From Brachyhypopomus gauderio (Eukaryota; Chordata; Actinopteri; Gymnotiformes; Hypopomidae): 64,000 nt of DNA. The stretch covers positions 10,959,503-11,023,502 of the forward strand of contig NC_135225.1 in the NCBI RefSeq assembly GCF_052324685.1, written 5' to 3'. Shown here piece after piece: positions 9,861 to 24,366 of the stretch (position 1 is its first letter; each line of letters starts with the position of its first letter). The notes beneath the pieces were generated by a model, which did no database searches, was not told where the DNA came from, and saw only the letters and a list, made by a program, of their open reading frames with translations. The position numbers and the translations under genes were made by a program.

Positions 9861-11711
9861 ATGTTGCTGGTCCCTCTGAATGTATGTATTAGCTAGATAC
9901 TCCAAGACTCCAAGAATTACACTCACAAATACTGTATAGCATACATTTTTTATTGATCAACTCATTATTTTAATTTCCAGGTGAAAGTAATATAGAAAAT
10001 GTCTGTTTTGTGTAGTTTGCAAAGTACTTCTAAATATATATTTGAGCTGAGATTATTTAACATTTTAAGATGAAGATCTCATATTAGTGCTAGATTTGAT
10101 GCACTACAGTTGGTAGAAGTCTTTTTTCCTAAGCTGAGACCAGTTATATCCTGTTATGGTATGTTTGATATCAGGTTTTTGTCCCAGGTGTTCTTTTGAC
10201 TACAGTTCCATAAGCACATGTGTAGTCTCACATGGTCACACTGATGGTCACCCCATCATCCAAACCATCCGTGTTAGTCATCTTGCCTGCCCTGTCTCCC
10301 AGTCAGAGGACAGAATGCAGGGTCATTTGTTAAGGGCCTAGTGTTGACTGTAAGAAGAGGAGGGGAGAGAGACCGGGGGGAGATGAGGTGAGGTTGAGAA
10401 AGAGATGAAAGAGAGATTGCATGTCTAACAAACACTTCCATCTACACTTGACATCTACAGTTTCTGCTGTCATGTCCTCTCCTCCCACTAAGGTAGGTGA
10501 ATAATCAGACCCCTACGTCTTTCCTCCGCTACCCTACAGGCATCCATCTCCTGTCTGTGCCTCTCTGCTGTCCAGGGCTGCCCACACTTGCCCCCCCCCC
10601 CCCTCCCTTAGCTCCTCCCCCTCCTCCCCCACTTGGTGGCCATGCATGTTAATGTGGCCCTAGTGTCACTCTTCTCCAGTGTGCACTGGGTGGCATGGTA
10701 GCCCAGCTGAGAAAGCAGGGCAGACGAGAAGACAGGAGAAGAACGGAGGAGAGATGAAATGTGGGGACAAACAGAGCAGGGACAGACAGAGCAGGGACAA
10801 ACAGAGTGAGAAGCCTTCAGTAGGAGAGCAAAGGGATTGAACAGAGATCGTGAAGTGATTTATAGTGAAGATGTAGGGAAGAGTGGACCTTTCTGCCAAG
10901 TTTTCAGGGGATAAATCTTTTTAAACCACGTTGGACATACACTTGAGGGTGTTTGAAGATTGGGGATGGGTGATATTTACTTTGTAAGTCTACTTAAAAA
11001 GTGTGTGGAGTGAGTCTTGTAGGCTGGAAGATTCATAACATGCAGCTCACTCTCAACCTTTAGGCAAGTTTTCCACTTTCTTTTAAACATAATTCTTGGA
11101 AAAACACACTCAAGTATGCACACACAAAAACAGACAAAGACAGACAGACAGACAGACACAGACACGTAAGTATTTGCGTGCCAGATCTCACCATAATGCT
11201 GCCAACTCGGTCAGTGAAGGCGTGGGCATCCAGACTGGGGACATCGTCATCGATGATCTCCATCTTGCGACCCTCGAAATGGCCAACCTCATACACACAG
11301 ACCTTGTTCTTCTCTGCGTCCTGAGGCACACACATCATCAGTATCGATATAATTTGCCGTCAATTCTAAAACTTCCTCAGTAGTTATCCTTCATGGTTTC
11401 ATTTCATATGTGCTCATTCTACTGCTGTGCTCTGCAGTGAACATTTTAGACACACACACGTTATAACTTCGTGAGAGAACACAAAAAAAATAGACTCGCA
11501 GGGGGAAAGATCAGAGAAGGACATTTTTGTTCATATTCATAAATATATTTTGGCTGACAGAAGATTGTGCAATTCGTGACACATTCAGTAGCCAACTATT
11601 AATGAGTTCACAAAAGGGTCACACACAAGCCTGAGTGACAAGGAGGTTAACATGTTTAAAGCCGGATCTGGAGGTGGAAGCAGGACATATCTGACCATAT
11701 CTTCAGACCTG

Positions 11712-12503
11712 CCTGAAGATGGAAATAATAGATTATACCATATGGACAGGCCTGAAGATGGAAATAATAGATTATACCATATGGACAGGCCTGAAGATGG
11801 AAATAATAGATTATACTATATGGACAGGCCTGAAGGTGGAAATAATAGATTATACCATATGGACAGGCATGAAGATGGAAATAATAGATTATACCATATG
11901 GACAGGCCTGAAGATGGAAATAATAGATTATACCATATGGACAGGCCTGAAGATGGAAATAATAGATTATACCATATGGACAGGCCTGAAGATGGAAATA
12001 ATAGATTATACTATATGGACAGGCCTGAAGGTGGAAATAATAGATTATACCATATGGACAGGCATGAAGATGGAAATAATAGATTATACCATATGGACAG
12101 GCCTGAAGATGGAAATAATAGATTATACCATATGGACAGGCATGAAGATGGAAATAATAGATTATACCATATGGACAGGCATGAAGATGGAAATAATAGA
12201 TTATACCATATGGACAGGCATGAAGATGGAAATAATAGATTATACCATATGGACAGGCCTGAAGATGGAAATAATAGATTATACCATATGGACAGGCATG
12301 AAGATGGAAATAATAGATTATACCATATGGACAGGCCTGAAGATGGAAATAATAGATTATACTATATGGACAGGCCTGAAGATGGAAATAATAGATTATA
12401 CCATATGGACAGGCCTGAAGATAGAAATAATAGATTATACTATATGGACAGACCTGAAGATGGAAATAATAGATTATACCATATGGACAGGCCAACCCAG
12501 GAG
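11712..12503. repeat. 39-bp minisatellite, 20 units plus part of a 21st
   Basis: The 39-bp unit begins CCTGAAGATGGAAATAATAG and ends ATTATACCATATGGACAGG. Because 39 is a multiple of three, frames stay open across the array. Variants (CATGAAG, GGTGG, TACTATATGG) show that units 1-5 and 6-10 carry the same pattern, i.e. a 195-bp higher-order duplication. On minus each unit carries TTCAGGCCTGTCCATATG followed by GTATAA, like the end of a crystallin Greek-key exon (FRPVHM) and its donor. Degenerate units continue at 13,052-13,145 next to the real crystallin exon. Confidence 0.9.
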
Positions 12504-12508
12504 ATTAT

Positions 12509-13051
12509 TGCAATGTGTTGACAAGGTAGGCTGGACACACATGTAGGAGAATATGTGTTTAATAATAAGAACAGAAAGGAGACAACAATGCTGATATCAA
12601 AGAAAGTAACATCAAACCAAACTAAGGATAAAACAGCCACAACTACCAAACCACACAGAGACACAAGAGTAGAGAGATATCTGGAAATGCAAACATGGAG
12701 AGATGTAACAAACACGCAGCTAAACATAAGACCTAACTAAATGAGGAAAGAGTGACTAACACAGAGCTAGGATCCATAAGCAGGATTATAGAGGAATAGC
12801 AAAGAATAACAGAAGAACAAACTCACAACGAGCATATACAATAATTGACAAACAGGACTGGCAAACACAGGGCTTAAATACACAGGACTGACTGAGGAAC
12901 CAAACAAGACACAGCTGAAAACAATAATCAAAGGCGGGGACACAGGAAACAGGGGCGTGGAAACACAAGCGAAACCAAGGAAACCAAAATCAAAGGCGGA
13001 ACTAAAGCACATGATACAAGACAGGGGTGGAGGGCGGAGCCATACATGACA
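12509..13051. mobile_element. Probable solo LTR inserted in the minisatellite, TSD ATTAT
   Basis: A 543-bp segment begins TG and ends CA on both strands (minus: TGTCATGTATGG ... CACATTGCA). It is flanked by identical pentamers ATTAT at 12,504-12,508 and 13,052-13,056. A 5-bp duplication and TG...CA ends are typical of LTR retroelements. The minisatellite sequence resumes immediately after the right duplication. No internal coding region is present. The retroelement family is not identified. Confidence 0.6.
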
Positions 13052-13262
13052 ATTATACTATACGGACCGGCCTCAAGCTTGAACCAAGAGATTATATCAT
13101 ATTGACAGGCCTGAAGATGGAAACAGATTATACAGTCTGGACAGGTATGAAGAAGAGCAGATATTCATTCCTCTGGCAGTCCCTGTGAGGGTATTCATCT
13201 TTCTCCAGGATGTACACCTCACCAGGGAAGTTCCTTTGCTCAAAACCAACAAAATTACAGGG

Positions 13263-16548
<3,286 letters not shown>

Positions 16549-18427
16549 TGATCAATAGAGGTAGCCCCTACAGAGGCAGGCTGGGTTATTGATCCACTGG
16601 GGTAGCCCCTACAGAGGCAGGCTGGGTTATTGATCAACTGGGGTAGTCCCTACAGAGGCAGGCTGGGTTATTGATCCACTGGGGTAGCCCCTACAGAGGC
16701 AGGCTGGGTTATTGATCAACTGGGGTAGCCCCTACAGAGGCAGGCTGGGTTATTGATCAACTGGGGTAGCCCTTACAGAGGCAGGCTGGGTTATTGATCA
16801 ACTGGGGTAGTCCCTACAGAGGCAGGCTGGGTTATTGATCCACTGGGGTAGCCCCTACAGAGGCAGGCTGGGTTATTGATCCACTGGGGTAGCCCCTACA
16901 GAGGCAGGCTGGTTTATTGATCAACTGGGGTAGTCCCTACAGAGGCAGGCTGGGTTATTGATCCACTGGGGTAGCCCCTACAGAGGCAGGCTGGGTTATT
17001 GATCAACTGGGGTAGCCCCTACAGAGGCAGGCTGGGTTATTGATCAACTGGGGTAGCCCTTACAGAGGCAGGCTGGGTTATTGATCAACTGGGGTAGCCC
17101 CTACAGAGGCAGGCTGGGTTATTGATCAACTGGGGTAGCCCTTACAGAGGCAGGCTGGGTTATTGATCCACTGGGGTAGCCCCTACAGAGGCAGGCTGGG
17201 TTATTGATCCACTGGGGTAGCCCCTACAGAGGCAGGCTGGGTTATTGATCAACTGGGGTAGCCCCTACAGAGGCAGGCTGGGTTATTGATCAACTGGGGT
17301 AGCCCTTACAGAGGCAGGCTGGGTTATTGATCCACTAGGGTAGTCCCTACAGAGGCAGGCTGGGTTATTGATCCACTGGGGTAGTCCTTACAGAGGCAGG
17401 CTGGGTTATTGATCCACTGGGGTAGTCCCTACAGAGGCAGGCTGGGTTATTGATCCACTGGGGTAGCCCCTACAGAGGCAGGCTGGGTTATTGATCCACT
17501 GGGGTAGTCCCTACAGAGGCAGGCTGAGTTATTGATCCACTGGGGTAGCCCCTACAGAGGCAGGCTGGGTTATTGATCCACTAGGGTAGTCCCTACAGAG
17601 GCAGGCTGGGTTATTGATCCACTGGGGTAGTCCCTACAGAGGCAGGCTGGGTTATTGATCCACTGGGGTAGTCCCTACACAGGCAGGCTGGGTTATTGAT
17701 CCACTGGGGTAGTCCTTACAGAGGCAGGCTGGGTTATTGATCCACTGGGGTAGTCCCTACAGAGGCAGGCTGGGTTATTGATCCACTGGGGTAGTCCCTA
17801 CAGAGGCAGGCTGGGTTATTGATCCACTGGGGTAGTCCTTACAGAGGCAGGCTGGGTTATTGATCCACTGGGGTAGTCCCTACAGAGGCAGGCTGGGTTA
17901 TTGATCCACTGGGGTAGCCCCTACAGAGGCAGGCTGGGTTATTGATCCACTGGGGTAGTCCCTACAGAGGCAGGCTGAGTTATTGATCCACTGGGGTAGT
18001 CCTTACAGAGGCAGGCTGGGTTATTGATCCACTAGGGTAGTCCCTACAGAGGCAGGCTGGGTTATTGATCCACTGGGGTAGTCCCTACAGAGGCAGGCTG
18101 GGTTATTGATCCACTGGGGTAGTCCTTACAGAGGCAGGCTGGGTTATTGATCCACTGGGGTAGTCCCTACACAGGCAGGCTGGGTTATTGATCCACTGGG
18201 GTAGTCCTTACAGAGGCAGGCTGGGTTATTGATCCACTGGGGTAGTCCCTACAGAGGCAGGCTGGGTTATTGATCCACTGGGGTAGTCCCTACAGAGGCA
18301 GGCTGGGTTATTGATCCACTGGGGTAGTCCCTACAGAGGCAGGCTGGGTTATTGATCCACTGGGGTAGTCCCTACAGAGGCAGGCTGGGTTATTGATCCA
18401 CTGGGGTAGTCCCTACAGAGGCAGGTT
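16549..18427. repeat. 41-bp minisatellite, about 46 copies
   Basis: The unit is 41 bases (TGATCCACTGGGGTAGTCCC followed by TACAGAGGCAGGCTGGGTTAT). Diagnostic variants are TGATCAACT versus TGATCCACT, and GTAGCCCC, GTAGCCCT, GTAGTCCC or GTAGTCCT. The TGATCAACT variant occurs only in the left third (about 16,600-17,310). The right part is uniform TGATCCACT and mostly GTAGTCCC. There are no spacers between units. The array lies between the two crystallin relics. Confidence 0.95.
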
Positions 18428-18794
18428 TGGTTGGCATGTGGAAAGAATAAATGTTCTGTGCCCCATCCACAGTGCTGTGGGTGTATTTGTGTTTGAACAA
18501 GGAAGGTTTCACAACCTCAGTCTACAGAGAAGGTTTTTCAGTAATGCAAAGGTAAAGCTGTAGGCGTAAATGGCTATATTTACAGAAGTGATACCTTAAA
18601 AAAACGTAACATAAATGTAACATCTAGACGACCATTTTTTAATCTTTAATCTTTGAATGTATCAACATAGCTTCGCCTTTATAATGAAATAGAGAGATGG
18701 TATGACTGGTTTCAATAATTGTTAGATATTCAATTTAACGACTCAAGACCTCACTGTAATTCTACTGAGCTTCTAAATCTTTCTATCTTTTTCT

Positions 18795-18900
18795 GTGGCC
18801 TATGAGACAAGTTGTCTAAAGATGTCTGAGAAGGAGCCCGTCTTTGTATGCTCTGTGGAGGTGTCTGATGACTACCCCTCTCTGTAGGCTATGTAACACA
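18795..18900 (+). pseudogene. BetaA-crystallin-like exon relic (third Greek key)
   Basis: A plus-strand frame reads KMSEKEPVFVCSVEVSDDYP, then SL, a TAG stop, AM and a TAA stop. This follows the pattern of the third Greek-key exon of betaA-crystallins, where SDDYPSLQAMGW is highly conserved. The Q codon has become TAG and the GW is lost. No other exon of this gene was found nearby. The orientation is divergent from the betaB relic at 11-13 kb, as in the vertebrate CRYBB1/CRYBA4 pair. A pseudogene fragment is the best reading. Confidence 0.5.
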
Positions 18901-20566
18901 CAAGCGGGTTCCACACACGTGCAGTGTTGCGTAGGTCTCACTCACACACGTGTGCAGACACACAAAATTATGTCACCCTAGATTTTGTGACATACAAAGC
19001 TGTATATATTCAAGTACTGAACATAAATCATTATGCACATTTTTACGCCTCCTTACAGGACAGCAGAAATTACAGCTATTAAACATGCCATGTTAAATCA
19101 TAATTTATGATCACACGCCACACCTGAGCAGTGAGCAGACATACAAATCAAGAGTGTTAGTGAAATTCACTGATGACACCTTAGATTTAACACAGCTTTG
19201 TAAATAAGGTTCTGTGTAACAGATGAAATCATCAGTACACCGTAAGCTGTAAGGACGGTAAGCCAGACAGTGTGAAGAACATGTGTGCAAAAAAAATTAA
19301 CGAAAAATGTTGTTAATGAAACATTCTATTATAGTTAATCATTACTGAGAAAGTGTGATCCTGCTCACACTTATTCATATGCTCTCCATTAATTCTGCTC
19401 CATCCATCTCTGTCCAGTCTCCTCTCTAATCCCCGCCCCTCACCCCAGTTACCTGACTACCGGGAGACAGGGACAGGACAAACTGGGGCACCAATCCACC
19501 AGCAGCAGCAGGGGGCAGCACTGAAGGGGGGGGGGGGGGGGTTTAAGCGCTCACAGCTCCACCTGTCATTCCAAGCGTTGTTGGGAGTGGTCGAACTGTG
19601 GTATGGACAGAGACGTGTCACTGCATGAACCGGCGAGACTACATCCAGGTTCACGTCCAGAGTAGTGTGTGCGCTCCACGGGAAATGAGGACCAGTTGGA
19701 CGGTCCACATCAAGTGTGCTACTGACATTTTGTGACGTGTAACTGCTATATGGGACAGATGGGTGTGCAACAGAAGATGGTCGATGACTAACAAATACAT
19801 ATTTGCCTCAAATGTACTTTCGTGGTCATACTGAGAGTGAATCTCTGAGTAAGAAAAGTGTGTGTGTGATTGTAAACACGTTTATTAAAAATATAGTAAC
19901 AGACATGTTTTAAACACAGAAGTTAAAAAAGGAAAAAAATACATATCACCTCTTTCAATTAAAGTCATTTAACTATGACAACAGACCTTCTTCTTGAAAT
20001 CAACCAGTGTGAAAGCAGAAGATGGAAAAGTGGAAGCAAATGAAAAGCAGATGAAAACCTCCACCATCACCTTGACCAACAGTTCAGTGCAGTCTGTTGC
20101 TATAGCAACACACCACCTGGCCTTATAAGGTAGTAGTTGCTTCCTCTTTTCACTTCTCATTTTACTGAAATACTTACAGACCTTCCTCTTCTCTCTGTCA
20201 TGGTAATTTTTTCTATCTTCTTGATTAAAAAAACCTAATACTCCTTTTTCCTCTCAAAACAATCAATTTGACCCTCTCCCCTTCAACAATCTCTCATCCT
20301 TTACTCTCATCCTCACACTCATGAACTTTTAATTCATCCACCCACTCACGTGTTCATTCATTCAGTCAATTGATCTTTTTACTCATTCGTTCATTCCTTC
20401 TCACTCACTCACTCACTCACTCACTCACTCACTCACTCACTCACTCACTCACTCACTCACTCACTCACTCACTCACTCACTCACTCACTCACTCACATAT
20501 ATTCACTGGGAGGTTGTTTTGGCGCCATGATCAGCCCTTCCTCCCATCTCAGGGGAGAGTATTTGG
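18901..20566. other. Intergenic sequence and likely unc93b1 3' UTR
   Basis: No gene was recognised. A 16-base G run lies at 19,526-19,541 and a (TCAC)n tetranucleotide run at about 20,400-20,494. On minus an AATAAA (plus TTTATT at 19,881-19,886) could end the unc93b1 transcript, giving a 3' UTR of roughly 0.7 kb, which is inferred. Confidence 0.5.
20400..20494. repeat. (TCAC)n tetranucleotide microsatellite
   Basis: About 24 uninterrupted copies of CTCA/TCAC, located in the probable 3' UTR of unc93b1 on the opposite strand (GTGA repeats in the RNA). Confidence 0.95.
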
Positions 20567-22113
20567 TCACATGGCCGGGTCATATGCCTCTCTGTGTCCT
20601 GCCTGCTCATAGGCTGTATCATCTCGCCGCCTCCGCCGTCGCCCTCTAGCTCCGCCTCTCTCTGACCCTGACGAATCAGAGTCCTGGGAGTTGGAATCCA
20701 GCTGCACCCTCTCTTCCTCACTCTGCCCGCCCTCTTCATCCTCATCCTCCACATCGCTCTTGTCTGACTCGCACTCGTCAGAGTTTTCCTCCTCCAGGTA
20801 CCGGTAACCTTTGACCTACATGGAAAGAGATGATACAGAAAGATGGTTCTGTGAGTGAAAGGTGAAGTTCTTACTAGTCTGAAGAACAAGAACTGAAATA
20901 CATGACTAAAATCATCATGGTGCAAAACTGGTCATTTGTTCACGCCAATACACTGAACGTGAAGCCATATAACTTGCCTGCTCTACTGATGGCTCAAAAC
21001 ACCGTATTTACCCAAATCATGTAATTTCTTAAATGGGAACATTCATTAAAGAAATGTTAATTGTGTCATCGTGAGCTGAAAGTAAGAACACACAACACAA
21101 CCTACACAGCTCTGTGGTAAATAACAGGTGGACAGCTGACTCACCTTGTGTCGTGGACGGGGAATCCGTGGCAACCTGAAACGGATTTTCTTGGCTAGAC
21201 GACGTTCCATCTGCCAATAACAGAAGCCTGCAACCAGCAGAGTAACCAATAGGATTGCAAGCTTGGCCTGAAGTAGAAGAAAATGTTGAGAGAAAAAGGG
21301 AGAGAGAATAAAAGACAACAAAAAGGTGATAGTCTCAGATTGATTGTCTTTTCAATATGTTCAAATCATAAAAGTTTATTGATTAAAAAAACAGCGCCAA
21401 GGTTTCTCAGCTAAATCTAAAGAGCACGCTATTGATCAGTCGAGACTTGTGATTGGACGGCTGAGGTTCCTAATACTCTGCTCATTATTCACTCTCCTTC
21501 AATAATCCCTGTGTTACAATAGACACAAACTGGTGCAAAACCTGTTGCAGCTTGTTTCAAACCTGCATACCTGCCGGCATACTAGTTTAACAAAACATGG
21601 AACAAAGACACACGCACAAACAAACTGCTTTACCCTCATAGGCAGGCTAGACCAGAGGTAGACAATAAAAATTGCGATAGCCTGCCACCAGTGGTAGATG
21701 GTGTAGACGAAGTCCAAGCGCTCTTTGTCCTCGTAAAGCATGCCCAGCAGAGCTGCACAGAGGGACATGTACAGAACATCACTCTCCCTCAGAAGCCAGA
21801 GCAGGGCTACTGTACATGCTCCAAACAGAAAGAAATAAAGCAATGGCATCCATGATGTTATTAAGTTTGGACTAGGTTTTGCTTTTTGGTTCATTGTTTT
21901 ACACCTGTAGATGATGATGATGATGATGATGTAGATGTATGTGTGTGTGTGTGTATGTGTATGTATGTGTGTGTGTGTGTCTGTATGTGTGTGGTGGTGT
22001 GTGTGTGTGTGTCTGTATGTGTGTGGTGTGGTGTGTGTGTGTGTGTGTGTGTCTGTATGTGTGTGGTGTGGGGTGTGTGTGTGTGGTGTGGTCTGTGTGG
22101 TGTGTGTGTGTGT

Positions 22114-22144
<31 letters not shown>

Positions 22145-23959
22145 CGGTGTGGAGTGTGTGTGTGTGTGTGTGCGTGCGCGCCCCACTCACTGCTCAGGCT
22201 GGTCTTGTTCAGAGCAGTGCCCAGGCCCCACAGAGCCACCAGCACCAGCAGCTGAGGCAGCTGCTCGGGTTTCCTGGGAGTGGAGGACCAGCACATGAGA
22301 ACCACGAGCAGCACCAGGTGCACGGCTGCCCCCCCCAGGAGCAGGGCCTGACGGGGCAGACGCTGCAGCAGCAGGGCCAGAGAGAGGGCTGAGCACGCGG
22401 AGGACGACAGGCCGTACACCATCACCAGCAGCCACAGGTTCTCCAGCCCCGCCGCACACACGCCATACGACTGGAGGGAGAAGGGAGAGAAAAGAGGAGG
22501 GGATTTGAGATGCAAGGACTTGGAGCTCTCTGGGTTACTCTCAGTGATTTCATCCATCGAGGGGGTGAGAGGTACATAGAGCAGGAAGCTCCCAGGAGAT
22601 GCAACTGTCCAGCTTCCATCTCCTTACATGGTGCTCAAGGCATGAAATGTTTAACATTTCAAAAAGCCTTTTTTTTCAAATATATAAACACATATAGAAA
22701 TACATGGGTCATGTAAACAAAGTCGCTGTCAACATAAAGATGTGGCTTTATGTGCTAAAAAAAGCAACCGTAATTCATTGAGCCTACGAGGCTGACCTCA
22801 CACCTGGGATGTATTCATTTACTCCTGCCACAGCTATTATAGAATCTGAGACGTCTCCCACTCTTGTGATTGAAGCCGCGAGTTGCACCCACGAGGCAGC
22901 GGGGAGGAAAGGCGTCCGCTGCTTACCAGTACAAGACCCTTGATGGCGAAGAGCACTTCAAAGCCCGAGTAGATGAAGAAGGGGCAGAGCAGACGCAGGC
23001 GGTAGTCACGCAGGTGCTTGAAGGGCAGCTGGAAGATGTTGCCCCAGCCGATGCTGCGCAGGTCGATCTCCTCCGTGGGCCGGTACGCCGCGCCACACAA
23101 GGCCAGGAACTGTGAGAGAAGCCCTGGGTTACTACCACCTCCCACTGGGTCCCACACCGCACCGAGGAGACTCCCAACGGCCGCACCACAGCTTCGGGCT
23201 TCGTTATTACAAACGACCCGGTGCGTTCGGAGCCGATGGTGGAGCGGAGAGAGAAAAGGGGAGAGTGAAAGCAGGTCCAAATGTGAGGAGAACGGAGGCT
23301 CACTACGATCATGGCGATGAAGGCAGCTCCCATTAGAACACTCTCCACCTCAATGAGGAGCATGGAGCGAGGTAAGTGGTGCAGTACGGTCTTGTTGAAG
23401 CCCTCGATCACGCCCTTCCCATCCGCACCTGGGGGGGGGAGAGGGGCAAGAGGGTGGGGGGTATGATACATATAGGCTGGATGGTCCAGCTATAAAAATA
23501 GAAACAGGAAGCAGAAAAGCGGAGTTTACCACATAGCTTGACGTTGAACAGAGTGTGATTGTAGTTACTCAGAAAACTGTTGAGGAAGAGAACCATGGGA
23601 AACTCTGCAAACACGAAACTAAGCTGAAAACATAGAAATAAACAGATAGAAAGACGATTATGGATGTGAGAGTAACGCAGGAAAAGGGCAGGGCTCAAGC
23701 ACCTGTGTGTGTGTGTATCATACATCAACACCCCCCCACTCCCCCACACACACACACACACACGCACACACACTCACCAAGTGCAAACCAATTACCAACG
23801 CCTATAAAAATAGACAAATGTTCTCACATGGAAGCAGATGTAGAAAACGGACTGGAAGATGATGATGTAACGATGGAATGCGCCCTTCGGCACTTTCTTC
23901 TGCTCCTGAACATGCTCCTCCTTATAGTTGACATACTCGTAGTACTGCTGGGCCATCCT

Positions 23960-24036
<77 letters not shown>

Positions 24037-24332
24037 TGGATGCATCTCTAAAATGACTGCTGGGTGTACACACTGCTTATTTAAATTAGGACTGCACAAA
24101 ATTACTGTAAGTTATTGAATTACCTGAGAAAACACCATTAATGAGCAGCACCCACCTAGTGATGTAGTTTCCGAGAGAGGCCCATAGTGGAACTATGGCA
24201 ACCCCTATGGCGACAGCTGAAGGTACCAGCGTATAATATCGCTCCCAGTAATTGGTTGAGACAAAGAGGGCATAGATTCCAGAAGCAAGAAACATCATCC
24301 ATTTGGTACCCAGAAACCTGAGTTACACATGT

Positions 24333-24366
<34 letters not shown>

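Larger units (their letters stand above)
7147..10620. other. Intergenic, simple-repeat-rich sequence without a recognisable gene
   Basis: It holds a (CA)n run at about 8002-8047, GA-rich tracts at about 8200-8275 and 8660-8700, a long (AT)n run, and a GTGTTGCTGT-type degenerate tandem array at about 9560-9860. The short open frames here follow the repeats. No exon, RNA gene or transposon core was identified. Confidence 0.6.
11188..13262 (-). pseudogene. BetaB-crystallin-like relic (second and third Greek-key exons)
   Basis: Two crystallin exons lie on minus. The exon near 13,145-13,262 encodes VGFEQRNFPGEVYILEK followed by DEYPHRD, like the second Greek key of betaB crystallins. It has no AG acceptor and a degraded end. 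The exon near 11,188-11,325 follows a CAG acceptor and encodes KVCVYEVGHFEGRKMEI then DDDVPSLDAHAF and DRVGSI, an intact-looking third Greek key. I found no first key and no fourth key (WVGYQYPGYRG type). Between the two exons lie a 39-bp minisatellite and a solo LTR. BetaB crystallins are lens structural proteins. The DRVGSI motif favours crybb1-like. A live gene with unusual exons is less likely but not excluded. Confidence 0.6.

Noticed and set aside
11652-12546. Long open frames (275-289 codons) on both strands resembling repeat proteins
   Set aside because: They are produced by the 39-bp minisatellite, whose unit length is a multiple of three. Several frames on both strands are open at once, with no start context or homology.
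16549-18427. CRISPR-like repeat array
   Set aside because: Units are contiguous 41-mers with no spacers, in a vertebrate genome. It is a minisatellite.
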